Source of the DNA: GWE2-42-39 sp942493345
GTDB lineage: Bacteria > Bacteroidota > Bacteroidia > Bacteroidales > Prolixibacteraceae
Length of the DNA: 64,000 nucleotides
Assembly (NCBI GenBank): GCA_942493345.1
Contig: OW818695.1
Span: forward strand, 1,860,001-1,924,000
Direction: 5' to 3'
Of this stretch, positions 37,054 to 46,346 are shown piece after piece. How positions within the stretch are numbered: the first letter of the stretch is position 1; each line of letters starts with the position of its first letter. Under the pieces are notes generated by a model. It had not been told where the DNA came from, made no database searches, and saw nothing but the letters and a program-made list of their open reading frames with translations. Made by a program: the position numbers and the translations under genes.

Positions 37054-39615
37054 ATGAAAAAATTATTCATCAAATTTTCATTGGGAGCCTTGATTTGCCT
37101 GGCAACCCTTCATTCCTTCGGGAAAGGAACAATTACCGGAAAGTTAATTGATGCCGGAACAAACGAATCGCTTATCGGCGCTGCTATCGCCATTCAGGGC
37201 AGTACAATTGGAGTTTCGACGAACCTCGACGGGACTTTTATTTTACAGGCTCCGGCTGGCGATCATATATTGGCGTTTTCGTTTATCGGTTATATCAACC
37301 AAACAAAAAACGTAAAAGTTGCTGATGATAAAACCACGGATCTTGGAACCATTAAAATGGAATCGAATGTGGTCGGAATTGCTGAAGTATTAATTACTTC
37401 ATCGTTTGCCAAAGATCGCCAGACACCGGTTACCATGTCGAAAATTGAACCGCTGATGATCGAAGAAAAACTGGGGGGACAGGAATTTCCTGAAATTATG
37501 AAAACAACGCCTTCCGTCTATGTAACGAAAGATGGCGGAGGTTTCGGAGATGCCACCGTGCGTGTTCGTGGTTTCGATACGTACAATGTTGGAGTCCTGA
37601 TTAATGGAATGCCGGTAAACGGGATGGAAGATTCAAAAGTATACTGGTCGAACTGGCAGGGACTGTCTGATGTAACTTCCAAAATTCAGGTACAACGTGG
37701 CTTGGGAGCTGCAAAAATGGGGTTGTCGTCAGTTGGAGGAACGATTAATGTTCTTACCCGGACAACCGATGCAGAAAGGGGTGGAAGTATTTACGCGGGA
37801 ATAGGGACCGGCGGAATGAGGAAAGAGTCGTTCAATATTTCTACCGGCTTGCTTGAAAATGGCTGGGCAGTGACCATCATGGGGACCCGAACATCAGGAG
37901 ACGGATATGTAAAAGGCTTAAGTTATGAAGGTTACACTTATTTTGGCAATATCTCAAAACAAATAAATGAAGATCATCGTGTGTCGTTTACGATCTTTGG
38001 AGCGCCGCAAACACACAACCAACGAGGAAATAAACACACCATCGAGCAATACAGAAACCACAAAGACGGTATCCGTTTTAATTCCGATTATGGTCTCCGT
38101 GAAGGAAAAACTTACGGTGGCGCGTATGGTTACAATTACTATCATAAACCGGTTGCTTCAATAAATCATTATTGGAACATCAACGAAAAGACTCTCCTAA
38201 ATACAGTTGTATATGGTTCTACCGGAACCGGTGGCGGCCGTCGTGTAGGCGGAACTAAGTCATCATGGTTGACGGTAAATTACACAACAGGAGAAGACAA
38301 TGCCAGTATCAAACGTACCGCTGAAGGGTTACTTGATTTTGATGCAGTTGCCGAAGAAAATCGTAAATCGCTTGATGGTTCACTGGCTTTCATTGGTTCA
38401 TCGGTTAATAATCATGTCTGGTGTGGTGCTATTTCAACGTTAACCACCGAGTGGAAAGGATTGAACTGGACCGCAGGCCTTGACGGAAGATGGTATAAAG
38501 GAGAACATTACAGCGAAGTAATCGATTTGCTGGGCGGGCAGTTCTACATGAATAGCGACGACAAAAACTTACCCGCCAACACCAAATTGAAAGAAGGGGA
38601 TTATTACAGCTTCAACAACGACGGAAAAGTATTGTGGGGCGGCTTGTTCCTGCAATCTGAATATGTTTCGGACAATTTATCAGGTTTTGTTTCCGGGTCG
38701 CTTGCAAACAAGAGCTATCAGCGCACCGATTATTTTCTATATGCTCCCGGGAGTCAGGTGTCCGACTGGATTAACTTTTTGCCGTGGAATGTGAAAGCCG
38801 GTGTAAATTATAATTTAAACCCGAAACACAATGTTTATGCAAATGCCGGGTATATCAAACGAGAGCCAGTTTTTTCAAATGTTTTCCTGAACTACACTAA
38901 TGCAATTAACGAAGACGTAAAATACGAAACAGTAATTACTGCAGAAGTTGGTTATAGCTACACTTCAAAAAGATTGTCCGGAAAAGCAAATGCGTATTAT
39001 ACCAATTGGCTTGATAAAGCTTTGGTAAAAAGTTTCGGACAAGCAGGCTCAGCAAACATTCCGGGGATCAATGCCTTACATTATGGAGTTGAAGCAGAAG
39101 TTGTTTATAAACCAGCGTCAAAAATCACCATTGAAGGAATGTTCTCGTGGGGAGATTGGACCTGGACCGACAATGTTGACTTTACCATGTATGATGAAGA
39201 TAGAAATGTATTGGGCACATACAAAGGATACTTTAAAGGCGTACATGTTGGCAACTCTGCACAGGCCACTGCCGCAATTAGCGCAAATTATGAAGTGTTA
39301 CCAAACCTTCGTATTGGAGCCGATTATACCTATTATGCCAAGAACTTTGCCCAGTTCGACCCGACCAACCGGATCAAACCGGAAGATGCGGTCGATGCCT
39401 GGCAGCTTCCCAACTACGGATTGATTGACCTGAACATGAATTATAAATTTAAAATCGGAACCTTGGATGCCAAGCTGTATGCAAATGTAAACAACCTGCT
39501 CAATACGGAATATGTTGCAGATGCCGCCGATGGAACAGATCACGGCCCACAAAAATCCGTTGTTTATTTCGGATTTGGAACAACTTGGTCTAGCGGATTG
39601 AAAATCTATTTTTAA
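37054..39615 (+). CDS. TonB-dependent outer-membrane receptor
   Basis: The 853-residue protein has a signal peptide and a CarboxypepD_reg-like domain (about 25-110; GTITGKLIDAGTNESLIGAAIAIQGS). The plug is at about 125-240 (VRVRGFDTYNVGVLINGMPVNGMEDSKVYW, VQRGLGAAKMGLSSVGGTINVLTR), and a 22-strand-type barrel ends GLKIYF. At 853 residues it is shorter than SusC proteins and has no SusD next to it, so it is not a classic polysaccharide locus. The substrate is unknown. A lipoprotein follows 35 bp downstream and may be its surface partner. Confidence 0.92.
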   Translation: MKKLFIKFSLGALICLATLHSFGKGTITGKLIDAGTNESLIGAAIAIQGSTIGVSTNLDGTFILQAPAGDHILAFSFIGYINQTKNVKVADDKTTDLGTIKMESNVVGIAEVLITSSFAKDRQTPVTMSKIEPLMIEEKLGGQEFPEIMKTTPSVYVTKDGGGFGDATVRVRGFDTYNVGVLINGMPVNGMEDSKVYWSNWQGLSDVTSKIQVQRGLGAAKMGLSSVGGTINVLTRTTDAERGGSIYAGIGTGGMRKESFNISTGLLENGWAVTIMGTRTSGDGYVKGLSYEGYTYFGNISKQINEDHRVSFTIFGAPQTHNQRGNKHTIEQYRNHKDGIRFNSDYGLREGKTYGGAYGYNYYHKPVASINHYWNINEKTLLNTVVYGSTGTGGGRRVGGTKSSWLTVNYTTGEDNASIKRTAEGLLDFDAVAEENRKSLDGSLAFIGSSVNNHVWCGAISTLTTEWKGLNWTAGLDGRWYKGEHYSEVIDLLGGQFYMNSDDKNLPANTKLKEGDYYSFNNDGKVLWGGLFLQSEYVSDNLSGFVSGSLANKSYQRTDYFLYAPGSQVSDWINFLPWNVKAGVNYNLNPKHNVYANAGYIKREPVFSNVFLNYTNAINEDVKYETVITAEVGYSYTSKRLSGKANAYYTNWLDKALVKSFGQAGSANIPGINALHYGVEAEVVYKPASKITIEGMFSWGDWTWTDNVDFTMYDEDRNVLGTYKGYFKGVHVGNSAQATAAISANYEVLPNLRIGADYTYYAKNFAQFDPTNRIKPEDAVDAWQLPNYGLIDLNMNYKFKIGTLDAKLYANVNNLLNTEYVADAADGTDHGPQKSVVYFGFGTTWSSGLKIYF

Positions 39616-39650
39616 GCAATCCATATTTATAACCTGAAAAAACACAAAAG

Positions 39651-41411
39651 ATGAAAAAGATAATATCATTACTATTTATCGCCGGGTTGCTTTTCGCCGC
39701 ATGTAACCCAATGAACGACATCTATGATGAAATAGATGCCAAAGAGATTACTTTCTCCTCGAATCAGGCAATCACCCTCACAAAGGCCGATTATGAATCG
39801 ATTGGAGGGAATGTTAAATCAAAACTTTATTTTAGTGCAACTGATCCTGCAGCTCAATACATTCCTGCTTTTCTTGCCAAAAAGTATCCGGCTTTTACCA
39901 AAGGGTCTATCGTTAATGTAAGCTACGATTATTACAATGGATATCCGTCATACACCAATAACTACAAAAATGCTACTGTTTATAGCTTAACCGATAATGA
40001 CTATAAGGCGGCATCGAATGCTATTGGCGCCGCTAAATATTTTTCTCCGATGAACCCGGCCGATCAATATCTGCCAGGAGTTTTGGCCAAATCAATAACG
40101 GGTGTATCGAATGGTTCTGTTTATCTGGTCAAGTATAAATACTCGGATATTAACCCTGTTGCAGGAGCCGGAGAAATTGCGACTTTGTTTGAGTTTGACT
40201 TTGCCAGCGATTTGGGCGGATTTACGAAATTCGATGCCGTTGGTGCACAGTTTTGGGGTTGGTCAAGTTATAGCGGAGATGGTTTTGCGAAAATTTCAGG
40301 TTATTCCAGTGGAAATAAACCCAATGAAGACTGGTTAATTTCTCCTGAAATTGATCTTTCAGGATATATGGATGCAACCGTAAACGTAAATCAAACTGCA
40401 AAATTTGTCAACGGTCAGTGGGATCAATTGCAAGTACTTGTTTCTTCAAACTATAACGGAACCGATCCGACCACAGCCACTTGGACTACTCTTAATATTA
40501 CAACGTTACCAACCGGAAGTGATTATACCTTTGTTAAATCAGGAGATATTGATATTTCGGCATTTAGCGGTAAGAAAATCTGTGTAGCATTCAAATACAT
40601 TTCATCGTCTACCAATGCAGCCACTTGGGAAATTTCTGATATTACCGTAAAAGGGGCAAAAAGCATCAAATCGGCTATTATCATCAATCCAATTGTAATT
40701 GAAGAACTCTATACGTATAATTCGGGCTGGAAAAAGACAACTGAAGCATATTATGTAACCAGTATCGATTACGATGCAATGGGCGCCCCGGGAAAATACG
40801 ACAACTTTTCGAGTACTGATATACCTGGTAACTACCTGCCGCAATTACTGGAACAGAAATTCCCATACGTACTGGAAGGCACAAAAATAGTCGCTGTTTA
40901 CAAATATTACAGCACCAGCCTGGGAACCCGTACGGACGAATATACACTTAGGGCAGGAAAATGGACTGTATATAATCCAATTTCGGTACAGACCGACCAG
41001 TTTATCAATACAGGTACCAGCGGCTGGGTATTCGACCCCACTGTTGTATTTACAATGAGTTCAAGCGACTTCCTTACCATTGTCAATTATATAAAAGCAA
41101 ATAAAGCATCGTACATCGACAGTTACGGAACTGCGGAATTCTATTACGGGGCAAGTTCGTTTTACAGCAATTTTGACCTGCGTGCCGGAAAATATTATTC
41201 CGGATTTTCAACTGGCATTGATGGAGTAAAAGAGGCTATCGGGAAAGTATTATTACCAGCAAAATTCCCGACGGCCATTACCCAGGTAAGTGGAATTGAT
41301 GTCGAATATGCGGTTTCATTTGTTATTTACGATGGCACTACTTATAGTACCACGATGACGTTCAAATGCACCAAGGCAGGACCAAATCCTGAATTTACTT
41401 TTGTGAAATAA
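39651..41411 (+). CDS. Lipoprotein with three repeated modules and a choice-of-anchor J domain
   Basis: The 586-residue protein has a lipobox (LLFAAC, C18). A module of about 55 residues recurs at about 40-95, 110-165 and 366-420, with the pattern LTxxDY, then a (K)YFS-x-x-DPAxQYLP-like stretch and a closing V-x-YKYY. Between copies two and three (about 178-336) is a cleaved-adhesin/choice-of-anchor J beta-sandwich (FDFASDLGGFTKF, PNEDWLISPEIDLSGY). The C-terminal 120 residues are unassigned. Position directly after a TonB receptor suggests a surface-exposed binding partner. No enzymatic motif was seen. Confidence 0.82.
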   Translation: MKKIISLLFIAGLLFAACNPMNDIYDEIDAKEITFSSNQAITLTKADYESIGGNVKSKLYFSATDPAAQYIPAFLAKKYPAFTKGSIVNVSYDYYNGYPSYTNNYKNATVYSLTDNDYKAASNAIGAAKYFSPMNPADQYLPGVLAKSITGVSNGSVYLVKYKYSDINPVAGAGEIATLFEFDFASDLGGFTKFDAVGAQFWGWSSYSGDGFAKISGYSSGNKPNEDWLISPEIDLSGYMDATVNVNQTAKFVNGQWDQLQVLVSSNYNGTDPTTATWTTLNITTLPTGSDYTFVKSGDIDISAFSGKKICVAFKYISSSTNAATWEISDITVKGAKSIKSAIIINPIVIEELYTYNSGWKKTTEAYYVTSIDYDAMGAPGKYDNFSSTDIPGNYLPQLLEQKFPYVLEGTKIVAVYKYYSTSLGTRTDEYTLRAGKWTVYNPISVQTDQFINTGTSGWVFDPTVVFTMSSSDFLTIVNYIKANKASYIDSYGTAEFYYGASSFYSNFDLRAGKYYSGFSTGIDGVKEAIGKVLLPAKFPTAITQVSGIDVEYAVSFVIYDGTTYSTTMTFKCTKAGPNPEFTFVK

Positions 41412-41424
41412 GTTGTAGAATTGA

Positions 41425-41465
41425 AAAATAAAACGGGCCGAATTTTTTCGGCCCGTTTTATTTTT
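41425..41465. terminator. Bidirectional terminator between lipoprotein and aroF genes
   Basis: A GC-rich core, CGGGCCGAA with TTCGGCCCG, is extended by AAAATAAAA/TTTTATTTTT arms. It serves the convergent genes on both strands. Confidence 0.92.
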
Positions 41466-41479
41466 CAATAATTTATATG

Positions 41480-42571
41480 TTACTCCTGATCCATAATTTC
41501 CGTTTGCATCCGCACCGAATCTTCATGAATCAATTGAAAGAGGATTTTCACAAAGGTTTTGTTCAGGTTCAGGTTTTCACCCAATGATACCCGTTTGTCC
41601 ATTAGTTCAGACCATCGGTTTATTTGCAAAGCCATTACGTTATTTTCCTTTTTATACTGACCAATTTGTTTCACAATTTCCATTCGAGACGAAAGCGTTT
41701 CGAGCAATTCTGTATCGATTGCATCAATGCGGCTACGAAGGTATTCAAGTTGATTGGCAAATTCTTTATTGTTCGAGCCTTGTTGGCGGATAACCAATCG
41801 GTCGAGCAATTTTGCAAGGTCAGCCGGGGTCAATTGCTGCTCTTTGTCGCTCAGTGCACACGAAGGGTCGCGGTGCGACTCGATCATCAGCCCGTCGAGG
41901 CCCATATCAAAAGCCTTTTGCGATATTTCGTACAAATACTCCCGTTTGCCTGCAATATGGCTTGGGTCGCAGATAATGGGCAGGTTGGGCATCAACCGAC
42001 GTAATTCGATCACGGTTTTCCAGCTGGGTTGGTTCCGGTAGGGAGTTTCGCCAAATGGCGTGTACCCGCGGTGAATCGCCACCAGATTTTTAATACCTGC
42101 CTGGTTGAGGCGTTCCAATGCGCCAATCCAAAGCTGCACATCGGGGTTTACCGGGTTTTTAACCATCACCACGGCATCGGTGCCTTTTACTACATCGGCT
42201 ATTTCCTGCACTACGAATGGACTTGCAGTCGACCGGGCGCCGATCCATAAAATATCCAATCCGGCGTTCAGTGCTTCTTCTGTATGTTGTGCATTGGCCA
42301 CCTCGGTACCCACCGGTAATCCGGTTTCTTTGCGTACTGCCTGAAGCCATTCGAGCCCGATGGAGCCAACTCCTTCGAACGAACCCGGGCGGGTGCGTGG
42401 TTTCCATACTCCGCCACGATAGGCGAAAACACGTTTGTCTTTTACCAGTTCTTTCGCTGTTTCAACGGCTTGCTCTTTACTTTCAAGGCTGCAAGGGCCT
42501 GCAATAAGCAATGGATTGTCAATCTTGGGCATCCAGTGCTTTATCGGGTTTATTTCTAATTCTATTCCCAT
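41480..42571 (-). CDS. Bifunctional DAHP synthase / chorismate mutase
   Basis: The 363-residue fusion has a DAHP synthase domain at about 1-260 (LLIAGPCSLES, FAYRGGVWKPRTRPGSFEG, GARSTASPFVVQEIA, PIICDPSHIAGKREYL, DGLMIESHRDPS). A type II chorismate mutase follows at about 270-350 (LRSRIDAIDTELLETLSSRMEIVKQIGQYKKENN). It catalyses the first step of the shikimate pathway and the chorismate-to-prephenate branch. It starts 2 bp after the tyrA stop, in one operon under the upstream aromatic attenuator. Confidence 0.95.
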   Translation of the reverse strand: MGIELEINPIKHWMPKIDNPLLIAGPCSLESKEQAVETAKELVKDKRVFAYRGGVWKPRTRPGSFEGVGSIGLEWLQAVRKETGLPVGTEVANAQHTEEALNAGLDILWIGARSTASPFVVQEIADVVKGTDAVVMVKNPVNPDVQLWIGALERLNQAGIKNLVAIHRGYTPFGETPYRNQPSWKTVIELRRLMPNLPIICDPSHIAGKREYLYEISQKAFDMGLDGLMIESHRDPSCALSDKEQQLTPADLAKLLDRLVIRQQGSNNKEFANQLEYLRSRIDAIDTELLETLSSRMEIVKQIGQYKKENNVMALQINRWSELMDKRVSLGENLNLNKTFVKILFQLIHEDSVRMQTEIMDQE

Positions 42572-42573
42572 AA

Positions 42574-43470
42574 CTATTTTGTATAAAGTTTTATGAATGT
42601 TTCTTCGTTTTGAATGAACGAACTGCCATTGCTGCCATCCAGTATACCGCGAATATGGTTGGCATTCACCATCAGTTCTTTCATCTGAGCTTCATTGCTT
42701 TCAATGCTCTTCTTGAATTCTTTCAAATGGCGGATATAAACGTCCAGCGATTCGACGATGTATTCTTTATTTTGCTGAAAAATAGGGCCCCACATTTCAG
42801 GAGAACTTTTCGCCAAACGTACGGTCGAGTTGAACCCCCCACTGGCCAGGTCGAAAATAATTTCGCGATTTTCCTTGGCAAGCACGGCATTGGCCAGAGC
42901 AAAAGCAGCCGCGTGCGGCAGATGTGAAATGAAAGCGGTACTGTGGTCCTGTTCGTCCGCTGTCATATAGGCGATTTTCATCCCGAGAGTTTGCAACATT
43001 TTTTCGACCAGCGCGACATGTTGCGGCCCCGAAAGTTCCTGGTCGCAAAGAATGGCAATTTTTCCCCGGAAAACATCGGGCATTGCAGCTGTTGGTCCCG
43101 AATTTTCGGTACCTGCCATGGGGTGCGATGGCACGTAATTTTTGCGCTTCGGATGGTCTTTTACTGCTTCAGAAATAACACGTTTAGTCGACCCCATATC
43201 GGTTACCGTTGCGTGCGACGGGATGTGATCAAGTATCACCGGCAATACCGACAATATTTTATCTACCGGAATGGCGATTAATACCATGTCGGCTTCTTTA
43301 CAAGCCACTTCCAGCGATTCCGCCCGATCGATAAAACCGAGGTGGAGAGCTTGTTCCACGTGCCCGACATTCGAATCAACGCCGATGATTTCAGTCGCAA
43401 ATTTTGCCTTTTTCAGATCGATGGCCATCGAACCTCCAATTAACCCAAGTCCAACAACAGCTAGTTTCAT
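42574..43470 (-). CDS. tyrA: Prephenate dehydrogenase
   Basis: The 298-residue protein has the Rossmann motif GLGLIGGSMAIDL, the TyrA catalytic region TDMGSTKRVISEAV and VPSHPMAGTENSGP, and a helical C-terminal dimerisation domain. It oxidises prephenate to 4-hydroxyphenylpyruvate, towards tyrosine. It is the first structural gene after the leader peptide and terminator at 43490-43624 and is transcribed with the DAHP synthase/chorismate mutase gene. Confidence 0.95.
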   Translation of the reverse strand: MKLAVVGLGLIGGSMAIDLKKAKFATEIIGVDSNVGHVEQALHLGFIDRAESLEVACKEADMVLIAIPVDKILSVLPVILDHIPSHATVTDMGSTKRVISEAVKDHPKRKNYVPSHPMAGTENSGPTAAMPDVFRGKIAILCDQELSGPQHVALVEKMLQTLGMKIAYMTADEQDHSTAFISHLPHAAAFALANAVLAKENREIIFDLASGGFNSTVRLAKSSPEMWGPIFQQNKEYIVESLDVYIRHLKEFKKSIESNEAQMKELMVNANHIRGILDGSNGSSFIQNEETFIKLYTK

Positions 43471-43489
43471 TTTGTAATTTTTTATAAAT

Positions 43490-43521
43490 AAAAAAGGGCC
43501 CCGTTTCTACGGGACCCCTTG
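43490..43521 (-). terminator. Attenuator terminator ahead of tyrA
   Basis: On the minus strand AAGGGGTCCCG pairs with CGGGGCCCTT over a 6-nt loop (one bulge, one G-U) and is followed by six or more T. It lies 20 nt before the tyrA ATG and 30 nt after the leader-peptide stop, so it is placed to be controlled by ribosome position on the leader. Confidence 0.88.
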
Positions 43522-43549
43522 ATTAATATTCTTATTTCACAACAATATA

Positions 43550-43624
43550 TTACCAGCCGATCCCGATTTTTGAACCGAAATAATAAAACCAATAATAAAA
43601 AGTATTGTTGCTGAAAAGTTTCAT
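43550..43624 (-). CDS. Aromatic leader peptide of the tyrA attenuator
   Basis: The 24-residue frame MKLFSNNTFYYWFYYFGSKIGIGW runs from ATG 43624 to TAA 43552-43550. Residues 9-16 are Phe-Tyr-Tyr-Trp-Phe-Tyr-Tyr-Phe, eight consecutive aromatic codons, with further Phe and Trp at positions 4 and 24. Such clustering before a terminator and an aromatic biosynthesis operon is the hallmark of ribosome-mediated transcription attenuation. Shortage of charged tRNA-Phe, -Tyr or -Trp would stall the ribosome and favour readthrough. Confidence 0.88.
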   Translation of the reverse strand: MKLFSNNTFYYWFYYFGSKIGIGW

Positions 43625-43643
43625 CTCGTTGTTTTATTTGCTG

Positions 43644-43671
43644 CAAATATATATGTATTTATTTCAGAAAT
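43644..43671 (-). promoter_or_regulatory. Promoter of the tyrA leader
   Basis: TATATTTG (minus strand, 43651-43644) matches the Bacteroidota -7 box TAnnTTTG, with a TTTC motif about 19 bp upstream in place of TTTG. Transcription would begin around 43637, just before the leader ATG. Confidence 0.6.
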
Positions 43672-43702
43672 CATTTTTTTACACGATTTTCAAAATTCAA
43701 TT

Positions 43703-46201
43703 TCACTTTTTTATTATTTTCTCGCTAATCCGCTGCCCGTTTCCGAAATCGACTGCAATTAAATACAATCCGGGAGCAAAATTGTTCATGTCAATGTTTT
43801 TTCTGAATGAATTCCCAAATATATCAATCTGTTCATACCAAATTAATTGCCCTGAATTGTTGTAAACTGATAGTTTCAACCTGTCGGCATTCCGAGTAAA
43901 ATTACCTTGAACTGTGAGTTTATCGGTTACCGGGTTGGGGTAAAAAATCAGTTCAGCAGGTGAATAATCCATCGAAGCGACAGCTGTTTTCGGATCCTGA
44001 ATATTCAGGTTATCGATACACCATCCCCAACCGTTGGCAAAAGGATCGGAATACAGACGGAACTGAATAAGAATGGTGTCGCCAACGGCAAAGTTTCCTT
44101 TTTCATTGAGCAAAAACTCTCTTTTTAAAAACAGGCTTTTGCTTCCAACCGATGTTGAATTATTCCCCGAGAACCCTTTATTATAAGCCACCTCCCATTT
44201 ACCATACGAACCGGAATCATAGCCATCGATTAGTGGCAACCATGTTTTTCCATTATTTTTTGATCCTTCAACAATTACATAATCGAAAAAATTATCGCTT
44301 CCAAAAACAGCCCCGGGTTCACCTGGTTCAACAAGAACCACTTCATCGAAAGTAATAATTCCCCCGTTTTTGATGATAATCGGGTATTTTAATTGTGCCA
44401 CATAATTATACGACATATTGTCTTTTTCCGGACTCAGATAAGGGTGCAGGCTATGCAATGCTCCGTTGGCGAAACCCGTTGGCGTTGCAGTCTTGAAATC
44501 GGAACTTATAAAATCTCTTTTGGACGTATTAAAATCAGTGAAATACTCTTTAACAGGATCATAAATTCCCTGAATGTAAATAGTATAATACCCATCTACC
44601 GGAAGCATACTTGTATTTTTATTGACCGATTTATCTTCAACAATTACACGGTACCTCACAGAATCCCCATCAACCAGAGAACCTTTGGAAAAGCTTAAAA
44701 TTGCTTTGTAAATGTTTGCCGAATCAAGAGGCAATGTTAAAATTGAAGGAGCCGTTTTATTGACAATATATTCAACATGAACAGCGTTTACACCCAAATT
44801 ATCGCTTGCGTTTACAACCAACCCAGCAGATAGGTCTTCTGCCTTCATAAAAGAAACCGGATGATGAGTTACAACAGGCGCTGTATTATCATTTCCAAAT
44901 GTTACCGAATAAGTCTTTTGGGGAGCAATTCCGGGCATTTTAAACTCCCGTTTTTCCGCATTGGCAGCCGACAGGTAATATTTTATGGTTCCCGGCTTCG
45001 TGACGGGAAGCGAAGCTTGTAATAGATTCCCTTTTGCGGTTGGAGACAACAACACGGTATCGGCATTAACAAATTCGTTTGATGATGAAATCAAATACAA
45101 CCGGGTTGAATCCAATTCGTAATCGCTGTTGATATAAACTTCCACCTTCTTTAAATCTTCAATTTTCTCAATGTCGAAAAGTTCTTCGTGTTTTATCTGA
45201 ATGAATTTCCACCCCATTTCATAAAGCATTTCCAAACTTAATGAACCCGGGGTGTGTATAGCCTCTGCCAAATCAAAAGACGGAGTCATCAACGAATTAC
45301 TTGTGCCCGCATCGTACGTGTTTTCGTCTAAATGACTGATACTGGAACCATCATCCCATTTAGATGGAGCATATAACCGGGGAAATGCCAAAAACCCACT
45401 GTCATCGAAGGGTAGTTTTTTGTTAAAAAGTAAATAGCCAGACACAAACTGATCATATAACTCAGAAGACGGGTTTTTAAAGAGGCTGGTATCTACCAGG
45501 TTTTGATTTTTTCTGTTTATTGTATAGCGGTCGAAAACACCCGGGAATCTTTTGATATATTCATAACCACCTACCTGTTTGCTGGTGTCGCCCTGCGCCA
45601 AGCCTAAATAACCCAGGCCATGACCAATTTCGTGTAAAACAACACTCATAAAATCGTATTTGTTTGTTGGCGTTTTTCCATCTGATCCCAAATACCAGCT
45701 TGTGTTATTTTTGTTGAAATGGGCAACAATATCCGGTGTTGAAGCATCTGTAATTTCTTCACCCAGCATTTTCTCCACTAATGTTCCGGGATAATAAGTA
45801 TCTTTTTGCGGCATAAAATCGAGATTTTCATAAAAATCCCAAGGGAAACAACTTCCTAAAACATTCTCGTCCAATTCGTCCCAATAGGCATACACATAAA
45901 TCGGGACAGAGGAAGAAACCAAACCCTCCCATATTTTTACCGCTGCCTCAAATACTGCTTTTGCCTTCGTGTCTGCTTCAAATTCCGCATCATATTTAAC
46001 AATTATGTTTGCATTTTGCTGCCCCGTTGATTTCAGTCGGTTCAATAATTCATACGGAGGTTCTACATAAGTACGGCTTACCTTGTTGGAACCATAACAA
46101 ACTGGAGCCGGAATTTTTATTCCTCCTTTTTGCCATTGTTTTTGTGCAAAAATTATTGTTGTTATCAAGAGTAATACCATTGCAAGAAAAAGTTTCCTCA
46201 T
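43703..46201 (-). CDS. Secreted metalloprotease-like protein with T9SS sorting domain
   Basis: The 832-residue protein has a signal peptide (MRKLFLAMVLLLITTIIFAQ). A zincin helix HEIGHGLGYLG starts at His190, inside an N-terminal domain of about 320 residues that also contains an SLMTP methionine segment. The canonical third metzincin ligand position is Gly, so the third metal ligand is elsewhere or missing. The middle holds repeated Ig-like regions. The C-terminal 80 residues (LIFYPNPVTDKLTVQG ... APGLYLIAVDFGNG) are a T9SS type A sorting domain. Proteolytic activity is inferred, and the substrate is unknown. Confidence 0.85.
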   Translation of the reverse strand: MRKLFLAMVLLLITTIIFAQKQWQKGGIKIPAPVCYGSNKVSRTYVEPPYELLNRLKSTGQQNANIIVKYDAEFEADTKAKAVFEAAVKIWEGLVSSSVPIYVYAYWDELDENVLGSCFPWDFYENLDFMPQKDTYYPGTLVEKMLGEEITDASTPDIVAHFNKNNTSWYLGSDGKTPTNKYDFMSVVLHEIGHGLGYLGLAQGDTSKQVGGYEYIKRFPGVFDRYTINRKNQNLVDTSLFKNPSSELYDQFVSGYLLFNKKLPFDDSGFLAFPRLYAPSKWDDGSSISHLDENTYDAGTSNSLMTPSFDLAEAIHTPGSLSLEMLYEMGWKFIQIKHEELFDIEKIEDLKKVEVYINSDYELDSTRLYLISSSNEFVNADTVLLSPTAKGNLLQASLPVTKPGTIKYYLSAANAEKREFKMPGIAPQKTYSVTFGNDNTAPVVTHHPVSFMKAEDLSAGLVVNASDNLGVNAVHVEYIVNKTAPSILTLPLDSANIYKAILSFSKGSLVDGDSVRYRVIVEDKSVNKNTSMLPVDGYYTIYIQGIYDPVKEYFTDFNTSKRDFISSDFKTATPTGFANGALHSLHPYLSPEKDNMSYNYVAQLKYPIIIKNGGIITFDEVVLVEPGEPGAVFGSDNFFDYVIVEGSKNNGKTWLPLIDGYDSGSYGKWEVAYNKGFSGNNSTSVGSKSLFLKREFLLNEKGNFAVGDTILIQFRLYSDPFANGWGWCIDNLNIQDPKTAVASMDYSPAELIFYPNPVTDKLTVQGNFTRNADRLKLSVYNNSGQLIWYEQIDIFGNSFRKNIDMNNFAPGLYLIAVDFGNGQRISEKIIKK

Positions 46202-46346
46202 TTCACTCCTCTTTTTAAAAAATCATCGTTTGATAATGCTAAAATATACAATTACAATAACAAAATTTTGCCGATACTTTCTTTCACCACCAGATATTTG
46301 TTTTTTCATCTATATTTGTCTGAAAGCATTGAAAAAATCAAACAAA

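Noticed and set aside
43352..43367. Second-half-degenerate parS-like sequence in tyrA (TGTTCCACGTGCCCGA)
   Set aside because: Only the left half matches; the right half-site needed for ParB binding is absent, and the sequence is explained by tyrA codons.
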